From AP-15 sp963750195 (GTDB lineage: Bacteria > Pseudomonadota > Alphaproteobacteria > ATCC43930 > CGMCC-115725), in the NCBI GenBank assembly GCA_963750195.1, contig CAVVPS010000010.1, positions 248,001 to 312,000 on the forward strand: a stretch of 64,000 nt of DNA, in the 5' to 3' direction. Shown piece by piece: positions 1-9,528 of the stretch (position 1 is the stretch's first letter; the number at the start of each line of letters is the position of its first letter). The translations under genes and the position numbers were made by a program. The notes below the pieces were generated by a model, which saw only the letters and a program-made list of their open reading frames with translations, did no database searches and was not told the origin of the DNA.

Positions 1-458
1 GGGCGGTAATCGTAGCGCTCGACCAGGTCAGCGACCCGCACAACGTCGGCGCGGTGCTACGCTCGGCCGCCGCCTTCGGCGCGCTCGCCGTCGTGCTTGC
101 CGAGCATGGCAGGGTGCCGGTGACGGGCGCCTTGGCCAAATCCGCCTCGGGTGCGATCGAGCACGTGCCGCTGGTCAAAGTGGTCAACCTCGCCCGCGCC
201 CTCGATCGGCTAAAGCAAGGCGGGTTCTGGATCTGCGGTCTCGACGAAACCGCGCCGGCGACCTTGGCGGCGCTCGATCTCGGCCAGCGCATCGCGATCG
301 TGCTGGGCGGCGAAGGCGGCGGCATGCGTCGGCTGGTCCGCGAGCATTGCGATTATCTGGCGCGGCTGCCGACCTTGCCCGCACAGCCGACGCTCAACGT
401 CTCCAACGCCGCTGCAATCGCGCTCTACGAACTCGCTCGCGACCGTCCGATCGGCTGA
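1..458 (+). CDS. rlmB: SpoU-family 23S rRNA 2'-O-methyltransferase, 5'-truncated by window edge
   Basis: The open frame is already running at base 3 and ends at 458, so only the C-terminal SPOUT domain is seen. Its first visible part, ALDQVSDPHNVGAVLRSA, is SpoU motif 1. IVLGGEGGGMRRLVRE is motif 2 and TLNVSNAAAIALYE is motif 3, which form the knotted SAM site. Family members methylate the 2'-OH of a guanosine in 23S rRNA or tRNA. RlmB is the best fit from motif style, but TrmH-like paralogues share these motifs. A GTG at 54 is an internal codon, not a start, because the conserved motif begins before it. Confidence 0.85.
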   Translation, partial: AVIVALDQVSDPHNVGAVLRSAAAFGALAVVLAEHGRVPVTGALAKSASGAIEHVPLVKVVNLARALDRLKQGGFWICGLDETAPATLAALDLGQRIAIVLGGEGGGMRRLVREHCDYLARLPTLPAQPTLNVSNAAAIALYELARDRPIG

Positions 459-534
459 CCCCCGACTCAGATGCCGCCGTCACCCGCGGGAGACGAGCGC
501 GAGAAGCCATCCGCTGGGGCTGGGGCAATAGCGT

Positions 535-1542
535 TCACGGGGTCAATTGTTCGGCGAGGGCCTTGATCTCAAACGGGGTCGCTGCTCGGCCGCCGAGCTC
601 GCCCATGAAAAAATCGAGGTACTCCTCGATGCGCCGCAAGAAGGCGCGTAGATCTGCCTCGCTGCGCACATAGGGGGTGTTCCCCGGGGCTAGCGATGGG
701 CTGTGGTAAGTGAAGCTGAAGACGCGATGACCATGGCTCAAGAGCGCGCGCGTCAGTCGGCGCTGTTCGGCGAACGAGATGCCTTCGGGGGTCAGAGTGA
801 TGCGCTCGACGAGACCGAGACGGGCAAGGATGCCGGGTACGTGCAAGGCCTTTAACCGCTCGTTCATCGTGAGCACGTAGGCCGTCCTTCCGGACTGCGC
901 CAATAAGCCGGTGTAGCCGATCGAGAGCGGGATCTCGAGCAACGCCGGACCGGCGCCGAACCAATAGGGGCGGGCGCCGCAATGCGAGAAATCAGGCCCA
1001 AATTTGCGGCTCAGATCCGTGCCCGGTACGACGCTGACATCGATCTCGTACCCGAACTCGGCCAGAAGCTGGGCCGTGGCGGGACCGACGCCATAGCGAC
1101 CCGCCTTATAGATGCGCGGCCGTACTCCGATGTTTTCGCCGATGATCTGGGTCAGCTGCGTTAGTTTCTCGCGCTCGAGCTCGTATGGCAGGTTGCCCGG
1201 ATAAGAGTTCTCGTCTGTCGCCTGTTCGACCAAAGGCGGCGTGTCCCAGGGTTGCAGGTGAGCGCCGATTTCACAGGCTCCCGAGCGGTGTAGGTCGCGG
1301 ATGAATTCATATCCCTCGGGCGTGCTGCTCACCGGGTAGTCAAGCACGAAGGTCGGCCGCACGCCGTATCGGTCGAAGATCGGCTGGGTCTGCGCCTGGT
1401 GCCTGACCGAGGTCACACCCACGGCGCGTCGAGGCTGTTCACGCTCCCAGTCGAATTCGGCCTCGGTGTCGACGACCACGACGACCATCGGCGGCTGGTC
1501 TGCCGGCCAGTCGATCACCCTCCATGTTTTGGGATCGAGCAT
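535..1542 (-). CDS. Polysaccharide deacetylase-like protein (WalW type)
   Basis: 335 residues. An early beta-strand ends in DTEAEFDW (about residues 25-32), which supplies the acidic residues usual in NodB-like carbohydrate esterases. EIGAHLQPW near residue 95 carries a putative metal or catalytic His. A late FSFTYHSPSL supplies another His. No signal peptide is seen, so it is probably cytoplasmic. It lies next to and divergent from a glycosyltransferase, at the edge of a surface-glycan locus, which suggests modification of a sugar or lipid-linked precursor. The substrate cannot be told from sequence. Confidence 0.75.
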   Translation of the reverse strand: MLDPKTWRVIDWPADQPPMVVVVVDTEAEFDWEREQPRRAVGVTSVRHQAQTQPIFDRYGVRPTFVLDYPVSSTPEGYEFIRDLHRSGACEIGAHLQPWDTPPLVEQATDENSYPGNLPYELEREKLTQLTQIIGENIGVRPRIYKAGRYGVGPATAQLLAEFGYEIDVSVVPGTDLSRKFGPDFSHCGARPYWFGAGPALLEIPLSIGYTGLLAQSGRTAYVLTMNERLKALHVPGILARLGLVERITLTPEGISFAEQRRLTRALLSHGHRVFSFTYHSPSLAPGNTPYVRSEADLRAFLRRIEEYLDFFMGELGGRAATPFEIKALAEQLTP

Positions 1543-1808
1543 GCCTTGAGTGATGGCGGCTAGCGTTTACGTTTGCTGCGGCGGCAACCGGTTTATGCCC
1601 GGCTGCCCCGAGCAGCAAGGGGAAGGCGAAGGGCGCTGGACTTGCATCTGTTCAGACCTAATATCTGCTCATGTAGCGTAACACAGTGAGGTTTAATATG
1701 CGAGGAATGAGGGCGTCGCCTGCCGAACTTGCACTATCATGTTACCAGGAGGTAAAGATTCTGGTAGCACATCCGCGCCGGCGGGCTTGACTGGAGAGTT
1801 CGCAGTCG

Positions 1809-2984
1809 ATGGCGGGCTCTACGCCTGCAGCGCTTCGCACGATGGCTACTCCCGCCCAGAGCATCTCCGAATCTCGCGAGCGCCCGCACTTCGTGCACGT
1901 TTTTCCGAGCTTCGGGGTTGGCGGGGTACCGCTTCGGATGGCGCGGGTGATCAACCATTTTGGCGCACGGCTACGCCACACAGTGATCTCCCTCGATAAC
2001 AATCTCGAAGCTGCACAAAGTTTTGCCGGCGATCTGGATGTGCGGCTGATGGCGGCTGGGCGAGACCGCCGTGGGCTCGTGCGCACCCTCGTCGAGAGCG
2101 CTGCTGCGCTGCGGCGGCTGCGTCCCGATCTGCTGATCACGTATAACTGGGGTGCTATCGAGTGGGCGATGGCCAACCGCTTGCGACCGGTCGCCCGCCA
2201 CATGCATTTCGAGGCCGGCTTTGGCAAGGAGGAGGCCGACAGCCAGCTCCCGCACCGGGTAATGTTCCGCCGCTGGGCGTTGGCGCGCTGCGTCAAGGTC
2301 GTGGTGCCTTCGCGCGTGCTCGAGGAGTTTGCGCATAAGGCGTGGAAATTACCGGCAGAGCGAGTTGCCTATATTCCGAATGGCGTCGATGCCGGGCGAT
2401 TTGCCGATCCGGCGCGCGATGGCATAGGGGGCTTCATCCGCCGGCCCGGCGAGTTGGTGGTCGGCACCGTGGCGCCGTTACGGCGCGAAAAGAATATTGG
2501 CCGGCTGCTGCGAGTATTCGCCAGCCTCGACCCGTCGCTTCCAGCCCGCTTGGTGATTGCGGGCGACGGGGCGGAGCGGCAGACGCTGACGCGGCTGGCC
2601 GATGAATTTGGGATTGCCGAACGGGTGATTTTCACCGGTCGGGTCGCACCCGAGGCAGTGCTCGGCACCTTCGATATCTTCGCACTATCCTCGGATACCG
2701 AGCAGATGCCGAACGCTTTGCTCGAGGCGATGGCCGCCAGCCGCGCCGTCGCCGCGGTTGATGTCGGCGACGTAAAAAACATCCTCTGCGAAGACAACCG
2801 CCATTTTGTCGCGGCGCGTGACGACGAGGCAGCGTTTGCAGCGGCGTTGTCTCGGCTGCTGCGCGATCCGGCCAAGCGCATCGAGCTCGGCCGTCGAAAC
2901 CGCGAGCGGGTCGTCGCCGCGTTCTCGCAGGCTCGCATGTTTACCGCATATTCGCTCATTTTTGGCTTGAATGACGGTGGATGA
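1809..2984 (+). CDS. Glycosyltransferase family 4
   Basis: 391 residues with two Rossmann-like halves (GT-B fold). The N-terminal part has FPSFGVGGVPLRMARV, the acceptor-side glycine-rich loop. The C-terminal part has VGTVAPLRREKNIGRLL and SDTEQMPNALLEAMA, the E-x7-E donor-site signature of GT4. It should move a sugar from a nucleotide donor to a growing surface glycan at the cytoplasmic face. The first ATG is used; ATG at 1842 is an alternative. The donor and acceptor are unknown. Confidence 0.85.
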   Translation: MAGSTPAALRTMATPAQSISESRERPHFVHVFPSFGVGGVPLRMARVINHFGARLRHTVISLDNNLEAAQSFAGDLDVRLMAAGRDRRGLVRTLVESAAALRRLRPDLLITYNWGAIEWAMANRLRPVARHMHFEAGFGKEEADSQLPHRVMFRRWALARCVKVVVPSRVLEEFAHKAWKLPAERVAYIPNGVDAGRFADPARDGIGGFIRRPGELVVGTVAPLRREKNIGRLLRVFASLDPSLPARLVIAGDGAERQTLTRLADEFGIAERVIFTGRVAPEAVLGTFDIFALSSDTEQMPNALLEAMAASRAVAAVDVGDVKNILCEDNRHFVAARDDEAAFAAALSRLLRDPAKRIELGRRNRERVVAAFSQARMFTAYSLIFGLNDGG

Positions 2985-3311
2985 GCCAGGCTGGGAGCTC
3001 AGGCGTCGAGCAGCCGCCGCCGCTCCGCACCAAGCGGCGCGCGAGCCCGGGCGGCCGATGACACGGAGCTGACGGGGTCGTCGCTATCGTGATCCAATTT
3101 ATCGTATCCAAAGCATTCCGACACTTTCCGGTGCTACGATCGCGCTGCTTGGGCGATCCCGACAGCCTCCTGGAGATCGCCCGGCACTCCGAGGCGGCGA
3201 CCGGTTTGCCGACTGCGGAATCCGATCGTTTCAGCCTGATCCTGCACGATCTGAGAATGGGCGGGGCGTGGAAACGCACAGAATCGGGGCAGGCTTCAGC
3301 AGACCGAACAA
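2985..3311. other. Intergenic stretch with no supported gene
   Basis: This lies between the glycosyltransferase and a methyltransferase-like gene. A short open frame on the plus strand (3089-3337) runs into the next gene in another frame and resembles nothing I know. It could be a frameshifted 5' extension of the next gene, but no motif supports that. No clear terminator hairpin is visible. Confidence 0.4.
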
Positions 3312-4010
3312 ATGCTCTGTACCTACATTGCTCCTGAGCTGCGCTCGGGGCTCATTTTTCTCGACATTGGGGCCTCTGACGGCATCACCACGGTGGATGC
3401 GGTTCGGGCACTGCGCAAAGCGTTTGGCGATCGAGTGCAGGCCATATTGGCGGATCGAAATATATGGCTTATGCGCTACCGCCGCGGCTTAGTCGTCGAA
3501 TACCGCGCGGCCGACGGTGAGCCGATCATGGCTCGCCTCGGCCGAATTGCCTGCCGCCTTTCCGAGCAACGGCGCGAAGTCCATCCGAACTCCAACCCGA
3601 TGGCCCAACTCTATCTGAGATTAGGACGGTTTCGTGAGGCAATGCGCCGCGATGCCCAAATCTCGCTGGTGCATCCGACCGCGCATGACGAGCCTGGCGT
3701 TTCCATCATGGAACTCGATTGCCTGATCTGCCGAGAGTGCCTAAAAGACCGTATTGTCGCCATCCGTGCAAGCAACGTATTGAACCTCGGCTATTTTAGC
3801 TTGCCCCAAATTCGCCTGGCGGTCCAGCATCTGCATGGATATTTGCGCGTGGGCGGATGCCTCATCGTCTCACGAAACCACGACCAACCGGATGGCGAGT
3901 CTGAAAACGGTTCGGTCTGGCTGAAGGAGAGGTCCAGGTTTCGCTGGATCAGAGACTTCGGCGCCGGCTCAGAGATCAGACCGGTTGTCGATGACTTGCT
4001 GTTGGGCTGA
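3312..4010 (+). CDS. SAM-dependent methyltransferase-like protein
   Basis: 232 residues. FLDIGASDGITT near residue 16 is a class I methyltransferase motif I (glycine-rich SAM loop). SNVLNLGYFSLPQIRLAV and YLRVGGCLIVSRN near residues 150-190 match the later strand and 'leader G-G' elements of the fold. It begins very close to motif I, so the N-terminus looks short. The frame is open back to a stop at 3252 but has no better start there. It sits in the glycan cluster, so a sugar or lipid acceptor is plausible. The substrate is unknown. Confidence 0.55.
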   Translation: MLCTYIAPELRSGLIFLDIGASDGITTVDAVRALRKAFGDRVQAILADRNIWLMRYRRGLVVEYRAADGEPIMARLGRIACRLSEQRREVHPNSNPMAQLYLRLGRFREAMRRDAQISLVHPTAHDEPGVSIMELDCLICRECLKDRIVAIRASNVLNLGYFSLPQIRLAVQHLHGYLRVGGCLIVSRNHDQPDGESENGSVWLKERSRFRWIRDFGAGSEIRPVVDDLLLG

Positions 4011-4068
4011 CAGTGCGGTTGCGCTCGCTGCGCAGAACCGGTGACGAGCCGGCGACGGAACAGTCTTG

Positions 4069-5817
4069 ATGAGCGGTTTTTTTCTTGTGTGCAAGGGGCT
4101 GCACCGCGATCGGTCGGCTGAGCTGGCCGTGCTGCATCGCGCTTTCGCCGAACTTGACTTTGCTCCTCCCGAAATCATCGAGGATCGAGACTATGTCTTT
4201 GCCGGATTTCCTACCTTTGGGAATGGATCGATACCGCTAAAGCGCTATCCCAACGGCGATTTCGTCTTTGTCTGCGGCACCTGCGTGAGTAACACCGGGA
4301 TCGGTGCGGCAGCGGCTGTCCGGTTACAGGACGGCGCTACGACGCCGCCGGCTGCTGACGATCCGACTATGGGTCATTACGCCGCCATTCTCAATCGCAA
4401 TGGCCGCACCGAAATCAGGCTCGACCGGTTCGGGGGCTACCATCTCTTTTACAATCTCGCGGCCGGCATCGTCTCCTCGTCGTTTTATGCGATCTGCTCG
4501 GTCCTCGATGTCCTGACCTTGTCGCAGCAGAGCGCATGCGAATACGTATTCAATGGTGTTGTCTCCGGCAATGAAACCTTGTTCAGCGAGGTCGCCCTAG
4601 CCCCGATCGGCGCTACGATCCGCATCGGCCCCCACGGGCTTGATGTCGTCCGCCCGGCACTGCGGGTGACGCGAGATTTTACCCCGGAATCGCGCGAAAC
4701 CTCGCTCGATCGCAGTATGGCGCTGCTCGACCGCTACTTCACGGCCATAGAGCGCAGCTTTGGCGATCGTGTTGGTTGTGCCCTTTCCGGTGGTTACGAT
4801 TCACGCCTGATTCTGGCCTGTTTGCGCCGTCACGGCGCCCATCCGCGTGTCTTCGTCTATGGAAGCGCCCCGGAACGTGATGTCCGGCTTGCCAGTGAAA
4901 TTGCCCAACAGGAGGGATTTGCCCTCGCGGTCATCGACAAGAACGACCAGCCTATCATCCCGCCGGCTCAGTTCGCCGCAACCGCACATCGCAACTTTCT
5001 TGCCGTGGACGGGTACGACTGGGGCGGTATCTTTCACAATGGTGCCGAGATCGCCGAGTCGGCGCGCCGCGTGCGCGACAACACGATCGCCTTCAACGGT
5101 GGCGGTGGCGAAATCTTTCGTAACTTCTTTTATCTTCTTGATGGCAAATATACTGTTCGTCAACTTTTATGGAGTTTTTATAGCCAGTTCGACCCGGTCA
5201 CTTGTACCCCGGTCTTTGATAGTACAAATTATTACGCGGGCCTCGAGAGGAAGGTGATTGATCTGTTGGGTAGCGACGAGCGGCGGCTGGCGCGACCAAC
5301 CGTCGAATGGCTTTATCACAGCTTTCGCTGCCGTGCCTGGGACGGCAAGGGCGACAGCATCGCCGGCCGATACGGATTTACCGCGATGCCCTACCTCGAA
5401 CGCACGATCACCGAGCATGCGAGCGCGCTGCGCCTATCGTGGAAAAATCACGGCGCCTACGAGGCCGAACTGATCCGCCGCGCCGATCGCCGGCTTGCGC
5501 AATATCCTTCGATTTACGGGCACGATTTCGCGGGACCGCCGCCGCTGTCGCGGCAGGTCGCCGATTATGCGACCTATCTTCGGCCACCTTGGTTGCGACG
5601 CTACACCTATCGATTGAAACATGTCCGACCCCCGCCCGGAGATTGGCCTGGCTATCTGGCCAAATCGTATCGGGATGCGGTGCTGCCCGGCGGGGTCGAG
5701 GTCTTGATTCGGTTGTTTCGGCTCGACCGGATCAGTGACGAGGCGCAATTCGCGCGAATTTTGTCGCTGGAATATGCACTGCGCTGCTTTGGTATGCGTG
5801 TTAAGGTCGTTTTTTGA
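4069..5817 (+). CDS. Asparagine synthase-related protein lacking the glutaminase nucleophile
   Basis: 582 residues from ATG 4069; a TTG three bases upstream is less likely. The C-terminal half holds CALSGGYDSRLILACL near residue 240, the PP-loop ATP-pyrophosphatase motif of AsnB and beta-lactam synthetase. The N-terminal half is only loosely Ntn-like (RFGGYHLFYNL resembles the GxKPLYY region). The protein starts MSGFF with no Cys at position 2, so it should not hydrolyse glutamine. An ATP-dependent amide-forming reaction with free ammonia or another amine is possible. It lies upstream of the asnB/MBL duplication, in the same direction. Confidence 0.7.
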   Translation: MSGFFLVCKGLHRDRSAELAVLHRAFAELDFAPPEIIEDRDYVFAGFPTFGNGSIPLKRYPNGDFVFVCGTCVSNTGIGAAAAVRLQDGATTPPAADDPTMGHYAAILNRNGRTEIRLDRFGGYHLFYNLAAGIVSSSFYAICSVLDVLTLSQQSACEYVFNGVVSGNETLFSEVALAPIGATIRIGPHGLDVVRPALRVTRDFTPESRETSLDRSMALLDRYFTAIERSFGDRVGCALSGGYDSRLILACLRRHGAHPRVFVYGSAPERDVRLASEIAQQEGFALAVIDKNDQPIIPPAQFAATAHRNFLAVDGYDWGGIFHNGAEIAESARRVRDNTIAFNGGGGEIFRNFFYLLDGKYTVRQLLWSFYSQFDPVTCTPVFDSTNYYAGLERKVIDLLGSDERRLARPTVEWLYHSFRCRAWDGKGDSIAGRYGFTAMPYLERTITEHASALRLSWKNHGAYEAELIRRADRRLAQYPSIYGHDFAGPPPLSRQVADYATYLRPPWLRRYTYRLKHVRPPPGDWPGYLAKSYRDAVLPGGVEVLIRLFRLDRISDEAQFARILSLEYALRCFGMRVKVVF

Positions 5818-5831
5818 AGGTCGGGCGGTCT

Positions 5832-6068
5832 AGGTGCGGGATAGCCGGTATATTCGACTGCCACGGGTTCAGCGAATCCGACCGGCGTCTGTTGCGCCGG
5901 ATGACCGGTCTGCTCGCCCCCGGGGCCCCGACGGCGACGGCTTCAATCATCGGCCCGGGACCGGGCTCGGTCACCGCCGTCTTGCGATCGTCCATCTGGC
6001 CGGAAGGGACCAGTCGCTGCAGATCAAGACGGCCAACCGAAAGCCCATTCGCTACGCGAGCCGGTGAT
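5832..6068 (+). pseudogene. Decayed 5' fragment of an asnB gene
   Basis: From 5835 the reading CGIAGIFD, then DRRLLRRMT, matches the N-terminus of the intact asnB that starts at 7588. The ATG that should precede the Cys codon has become AGG (5832-5834). After a frame change near 5920 the match goes on as RGPDGDGF and GLGHRRLAIVHLAG. It stops before the rest of the glutaminase domain, and the whole synthetase domain is missing. It runs straight into the MBL gene, whose frame is open through it, so an automated caller may fuse the two wrongly. Confidence 0.85.
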
Positions 6069-7473
6069 ATGACGGGATTTAGCTTCGAAACTCTGGGAAA
6101 TGCAACAATTCAGCTGTTTAGGGGCTCCCAGCCGATCCTTGCGACTGATCCTTGGCTAATTGGCACGTGTTATTTCGGAAGTTGGGCCCTAGATCATCCA
6201 CTATCAGAAACACAGAAACAGAATGTGATAAACTCTGAATTTATATGGATCTCACATGGCCATCCAGATCACCTGCATCAGGATTCTTTGCGCCTCTTAC
6301 GCAGAAGTCAACATATTTTCATACCTAATTATTATAGCAAAGACATTCATACGTATCTTCGCAATGAGGGATTCGATGTCACCGTTATGCCGTATAAAAC
6401 TTGGATCGTACTCGGAAATGAGCTCCGTATTATGTCAATCGATAACTTTAATCAAGACGCAATTTTAGTGATCGAGGCAGGAGATTCACTTTTGATAAAT
6501 CAAAACGATTCTCCATTGAGCGGTGAGGGTTCGTTTTTACGTCGATTGGTTAGAGATCATCCCAATAACAAGACTTACATTCTCGCGTTGTGCTCTATCG
6601 ACGCAGACATGCTTAATTTTGTCGATAGTGAGGATAATCGTGTCAGCTTGCTGCCGAGCGAACTAAAACCAGGGAAAATCCACGAGGTAGCAATTCGCGC
6701 CGCTAAGCTTGGAATAAGTAATTTTTGTTGCTCCTCTTCCCAACATATTTACATAAGAAGGGACTCAGCCTGGGCGAATAACTATCGCATGGATTATCAT
6801 GATATGAAATTGCATTGGTGCCGGCCGAACGTTAATTTAATCGAACCGTTCGTTACAGTCGATCTTGAGACCGGCGGAATCATCCGGAACCACCCGTCGC
6901 AAACCTCCAATATATCGGCGATCACTGATGAGACAGGTGACGACGATTGGGGTGAACAGTTAAGCGAGGAGGAGTGGGCGCTTGTCGGGAAATTCGTTGC
7001 AAAGTTTGAATTAATTAGAAGCGGTATGCAGTTCGTCGAATTTTCGGTTGGTGGCGTGACAAGAAGATTTCTGTGTCAGGAAGGCCCCAATGGGATGGCC
7101 ATTTCGCTGGAAACGTGGCTTGAGATTCGCTGTCCCCAGGGGATCGTTGCTCCAAGTGATCGAAAGCGGATATTTTGACGATCTTTTGATCGCCAATTTT
7201 ATGAGGACAGAGCTCAAAGGAGCGCGCTTACACCCTCACTTTACGTCCCCTGTTGCAAAACTTGGGGGGAACGCGCGAGTCTTTACGAGAAAAGATTACC
7301 GGAGATTTCGCAGCTATTACTTTCGTAGGTCACCGTACACATACGTAACTGCTTGTGTTGAACGGGCTTGGCGACAAGTGGTCAGCCCATTCGCAATTAG
7401 CGTGCTTTCTCGCTTCGGAGTAAAGGAAGCCGCAAGGCAGGCGTTTCGTGCGCTGAAACGCGTACCCAATTGA
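6069..7473 (+). pseudogene. MBL-fold metallohydrolase, frameshifted near its 3' end
   Basis: Starts MTGFSFETLGNATIQLF. WISHGHPDHLHQDSL carries the HxHxDH metal motif of the metallo-beta-lactamase fold. DPWLIGTCYFGSW resembles UlaG/CMP-NeuAc-hydroxylase-like MBL proteins. The first frame ends at 7178 after a non-homologous tail. A second frame continues the fold with SGYFDDLLIANFMR and ends at 7473. The frames should join near 7110-7130, so one base is missing or extra there. The region is clearly more AT-rich than its neighbours and uses AT-ending codons, which suggests recent transfer. It is followed by an intact asnB, so the two may cooperate on an amidated sugar. The reaction is unknown. 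Confidence 0.75.
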
Positions 7474-7587
7474 AATGAAACCTCCCGCAGAATCGTAGTA
7501 GCTTCAACTCGGACAAAGGAAGATGAAAGATGGCTTGGTTGCCGTGAGTTGTTACGAGAGATCTGGGACATCTGGCTGGGGCTGGGC

Positions 7588-9528
7588 ATGTGCGGCATAG
7601 CTGGGATTTTCGATTCCCGCGGAGGTGGCGACGCCGACCGGCGCCTGCTCCGTTGCATGACCAATATTCTCGCGCATCGTGGCCCCGACGGCGACGGGTT
7701 TTATTTTGCGCCGGGGATCGGGCTGGGGCATCGCCGGCTGGCCATCATTGATCTTGCGGGCGGTGACCAGCCGCTCTTCAACGAAGACCATACGGTCTGC
7801 GTCGTCTTCAACGGCGAGATCTACAATTTCCCGGAGCTGGTGACCGAACTGTCGGCGCTGGGACATGTCTTTCGCACTCGCTGCGACACGGAGGTCATCG
7901 TTCACGCTTGGGAGGAGTGGGGCGAGGCGTGCCTCGATCGCTTCAATGGGATGTTCGCCTTCGCCCTGTCGGACGAGCGGCGTCAGACGTTGTTCCTGGC
8001 GCGCGACCGGCTCGGCGAAAAGCCGCTCTATTACAGTTTTCTCTCGGACGGCAGGTTGCTCTTCGCTTCGGAACTGAAATCGCTGCTGTGCTGCCCGCAA
8101 CTCGATCGCCGGCTCGATCCGCAAGCGGTCGAGGAGTTCTTTGCCCTCGGCTATATACCCGATCCACGCTCGATCTATAGCGGTGTGCATAAGCTCGCGC
8201 CGGCGCATTGTCTGCTCGTTCGACGCGGCGAAGACCCGCCGCAACCGCACGCCTATTGGCAGCTGCGATTTGTCGATGGCAGCGCAACTCGCAAGGAGGA
8301 GGCCGAGGAAGAGCTGATTTCTCGTCTGCACCAGTCGGTCCGCATGCGGATGATCGCCGACGTCCCGCTAGGCGCGTTTCTTTCGGGAGGCGTCGATTCG
8401 AGCGCCGTTGTGGCGATGATGGCGGGGCTACAGGCTAAGCCGGTCAGCACGTTCTCGATCTCGTTCGGGACGAAGGGGTTCGACGAATCCGCCCAGGCTG
8501 CAGCGGTTGCCCGGCGTTACGCCACAGATCATCACGTCAGGACCGTCGATCCCAACTCCTTCGATCTGCTCGATCGATTGGCGACAATCTATGACGAGCC
8601 GTTTGGCGACAGCTCGGCCTTGCCGACCTTGCGGGTCTGCGCCGTGGCGCGCGAGAACGTGACCGTGGCTCTGTCGGGAGATGGCGGGGATGAGGTCTTT
8701 GCCGGTTACCGGCGCTATCGCTGGCACTGCGTCGAGGAGCGGGTGCGCAGGGTCGTCCCGCAGGGCTTGCGCGGCCCCCTGTTCGGCGCCCTCGGCGCGG
8801 TCTATCCGAAGCTTGACTGGGCGCCACGCCCACTGCGCGCTAAAGCGACGCTGGAAGAGTTGGCGCGCGACACCGATGCGGCGTATTTCGCCTCGGTCTC
8901 GGTTTGCTCGGATGAGCTGCGCCGCCGACTGTTCAGTCCCGCGCTCACCGACGAGCTGCAGGGCTACAACGCTGTCGAAGTGCTGAAGGAGCACATGGCC
9001 CGATCCGGCAGTCAGGATCCGCTGTCTCGGGTTCAGTATGCGGATTTCAAGACTTACCTGCCCGGCGATATCTTAACCAAAGTGGATCGGGCGAGCATGG
9101 CGTCTTCGCTTGAAGTGCGCGTTCCATTGCTAGACCATACTTTGGTTGAATGGGCCGCGGGGCTGCCTTCGCAGCTGAAGCTCCGGGGGAGCCAGGGCAA
9201 GCATGTCTTCAAATCGGCCCTTGAACCTTATCTGCGCAAGGAACTCCTCTACCGCTCCAAGCAGGGCTTTGTCGTGCCGCTCGCCGCATGGTTTCGCGGT
9301 CCGCTGCGGCGGCGCGTCCGCGAAGCGCTGAATGGGCCGGTGCTGCGGCATTCGGGGCTTTTCGATATGAGGACGATTGGCCGGTTGCTCGACCAGCACG
9401 AGTCCGGCGCGCGCGACTACAGTGCTGCGCTGTGGATGCTCTCGATGTTCGAGTCGTTTCTGCGGCGGATCCATAGCGGCTCTTTCCAGGGTGAGCTGCG
9501 CGACGGCAGCGGCGGATTTGTCGCCTGA
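7588..9528 (+). CDS. asnB: Glutamine-hydrolysing asparagine synthetase, exopolysaccharide type
   Basis: 646 residues. The start at 7588 is set by Cys2: MCGIAGIFD places the nucleophile of the class II glutaminase at residue 2. HRGPDGDG, GHRRLAIIDLAGG and FNGEIYNFPEL form the glutamine pocket. The C-terminal domain has LGAFLSGGVDSSAVVA (PP-loop) and VALSGDGGDEVFAGY. All catalytic parts are present at normal length. Its style resembles the amidotransferases linked to exosortase/EPS loci, and here it sits among glycosyltransferases. It may therefore amidate a sugar acid rather than make asparagine for general use. Confidence 0.88.
   Translation: MCGIAGIFDSRGGGDADRRLLRCMTNILAHRGPDGDGFYFAPGIGLGHRRLAIIDLAGGDQPLFNEDHTVCVVFNGEIYNFPELVTELSALGHVFRTRCDTEVIVHAWEEWGEACLDRFNGMFAFALSDERRQTLFLARDRLGEKPLYYSFLSDGRLLFASELKSLLCCPQLDRRLDPQAVEEFFALGYIPDPRSIYSGVHKLAPAHCLLVRRGEDPPQPHAYWQLRFVDGSATRKEEAEEELISRLHQSVRMRMIADVPLGAFLSGGVDSSAVVAMMAGLQAKPVSTFSISFGTKGFDESAQAAAVARRYATDHHVRTVDPNSFDLLDRLATIYDEPFGDSSALPTLRVCAVARENVTVALSGDGGDEVFAGYRRYRWHCVEERVRRVVPQGLRGPLFGALGAVYPKLDWAPRPLRAKATLEELARDTDAAYFASVSVCSDELRRRLFSPALTDELQGYNAVEVLKEHMARSGSQDPLSRVQYADFKTYLPGDILTKVDRASMASSLEVRVPLLDHTLVEWAAGLPSQLKLRGSQGKHVFKSALEPYLRKELLYRSKQGFVVPLAAWFRGPLRRRVREALNGPVLRHSGLFDMRTIGRLLDQHESGARDYSAALWMLSMFESFLRRIHSGSFQGELRDGSGGFVA

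Noticed and set aside
3089..3337. 82-residue plus-strand frame before the methyltransferase-like gene
   Set aside because: No motif, no good ribosome site, and it overlaps the next gene; kept only as a possible frameshifted extension.
5814..7178. Single 454-residue fusion of an AsnB N-terminus with an MBL protein
   Set aside because: The AsnB part changes frame halfway and its start codon is lost. The MBL homology has its own ATG at 6069. The shared open frame is accidental.
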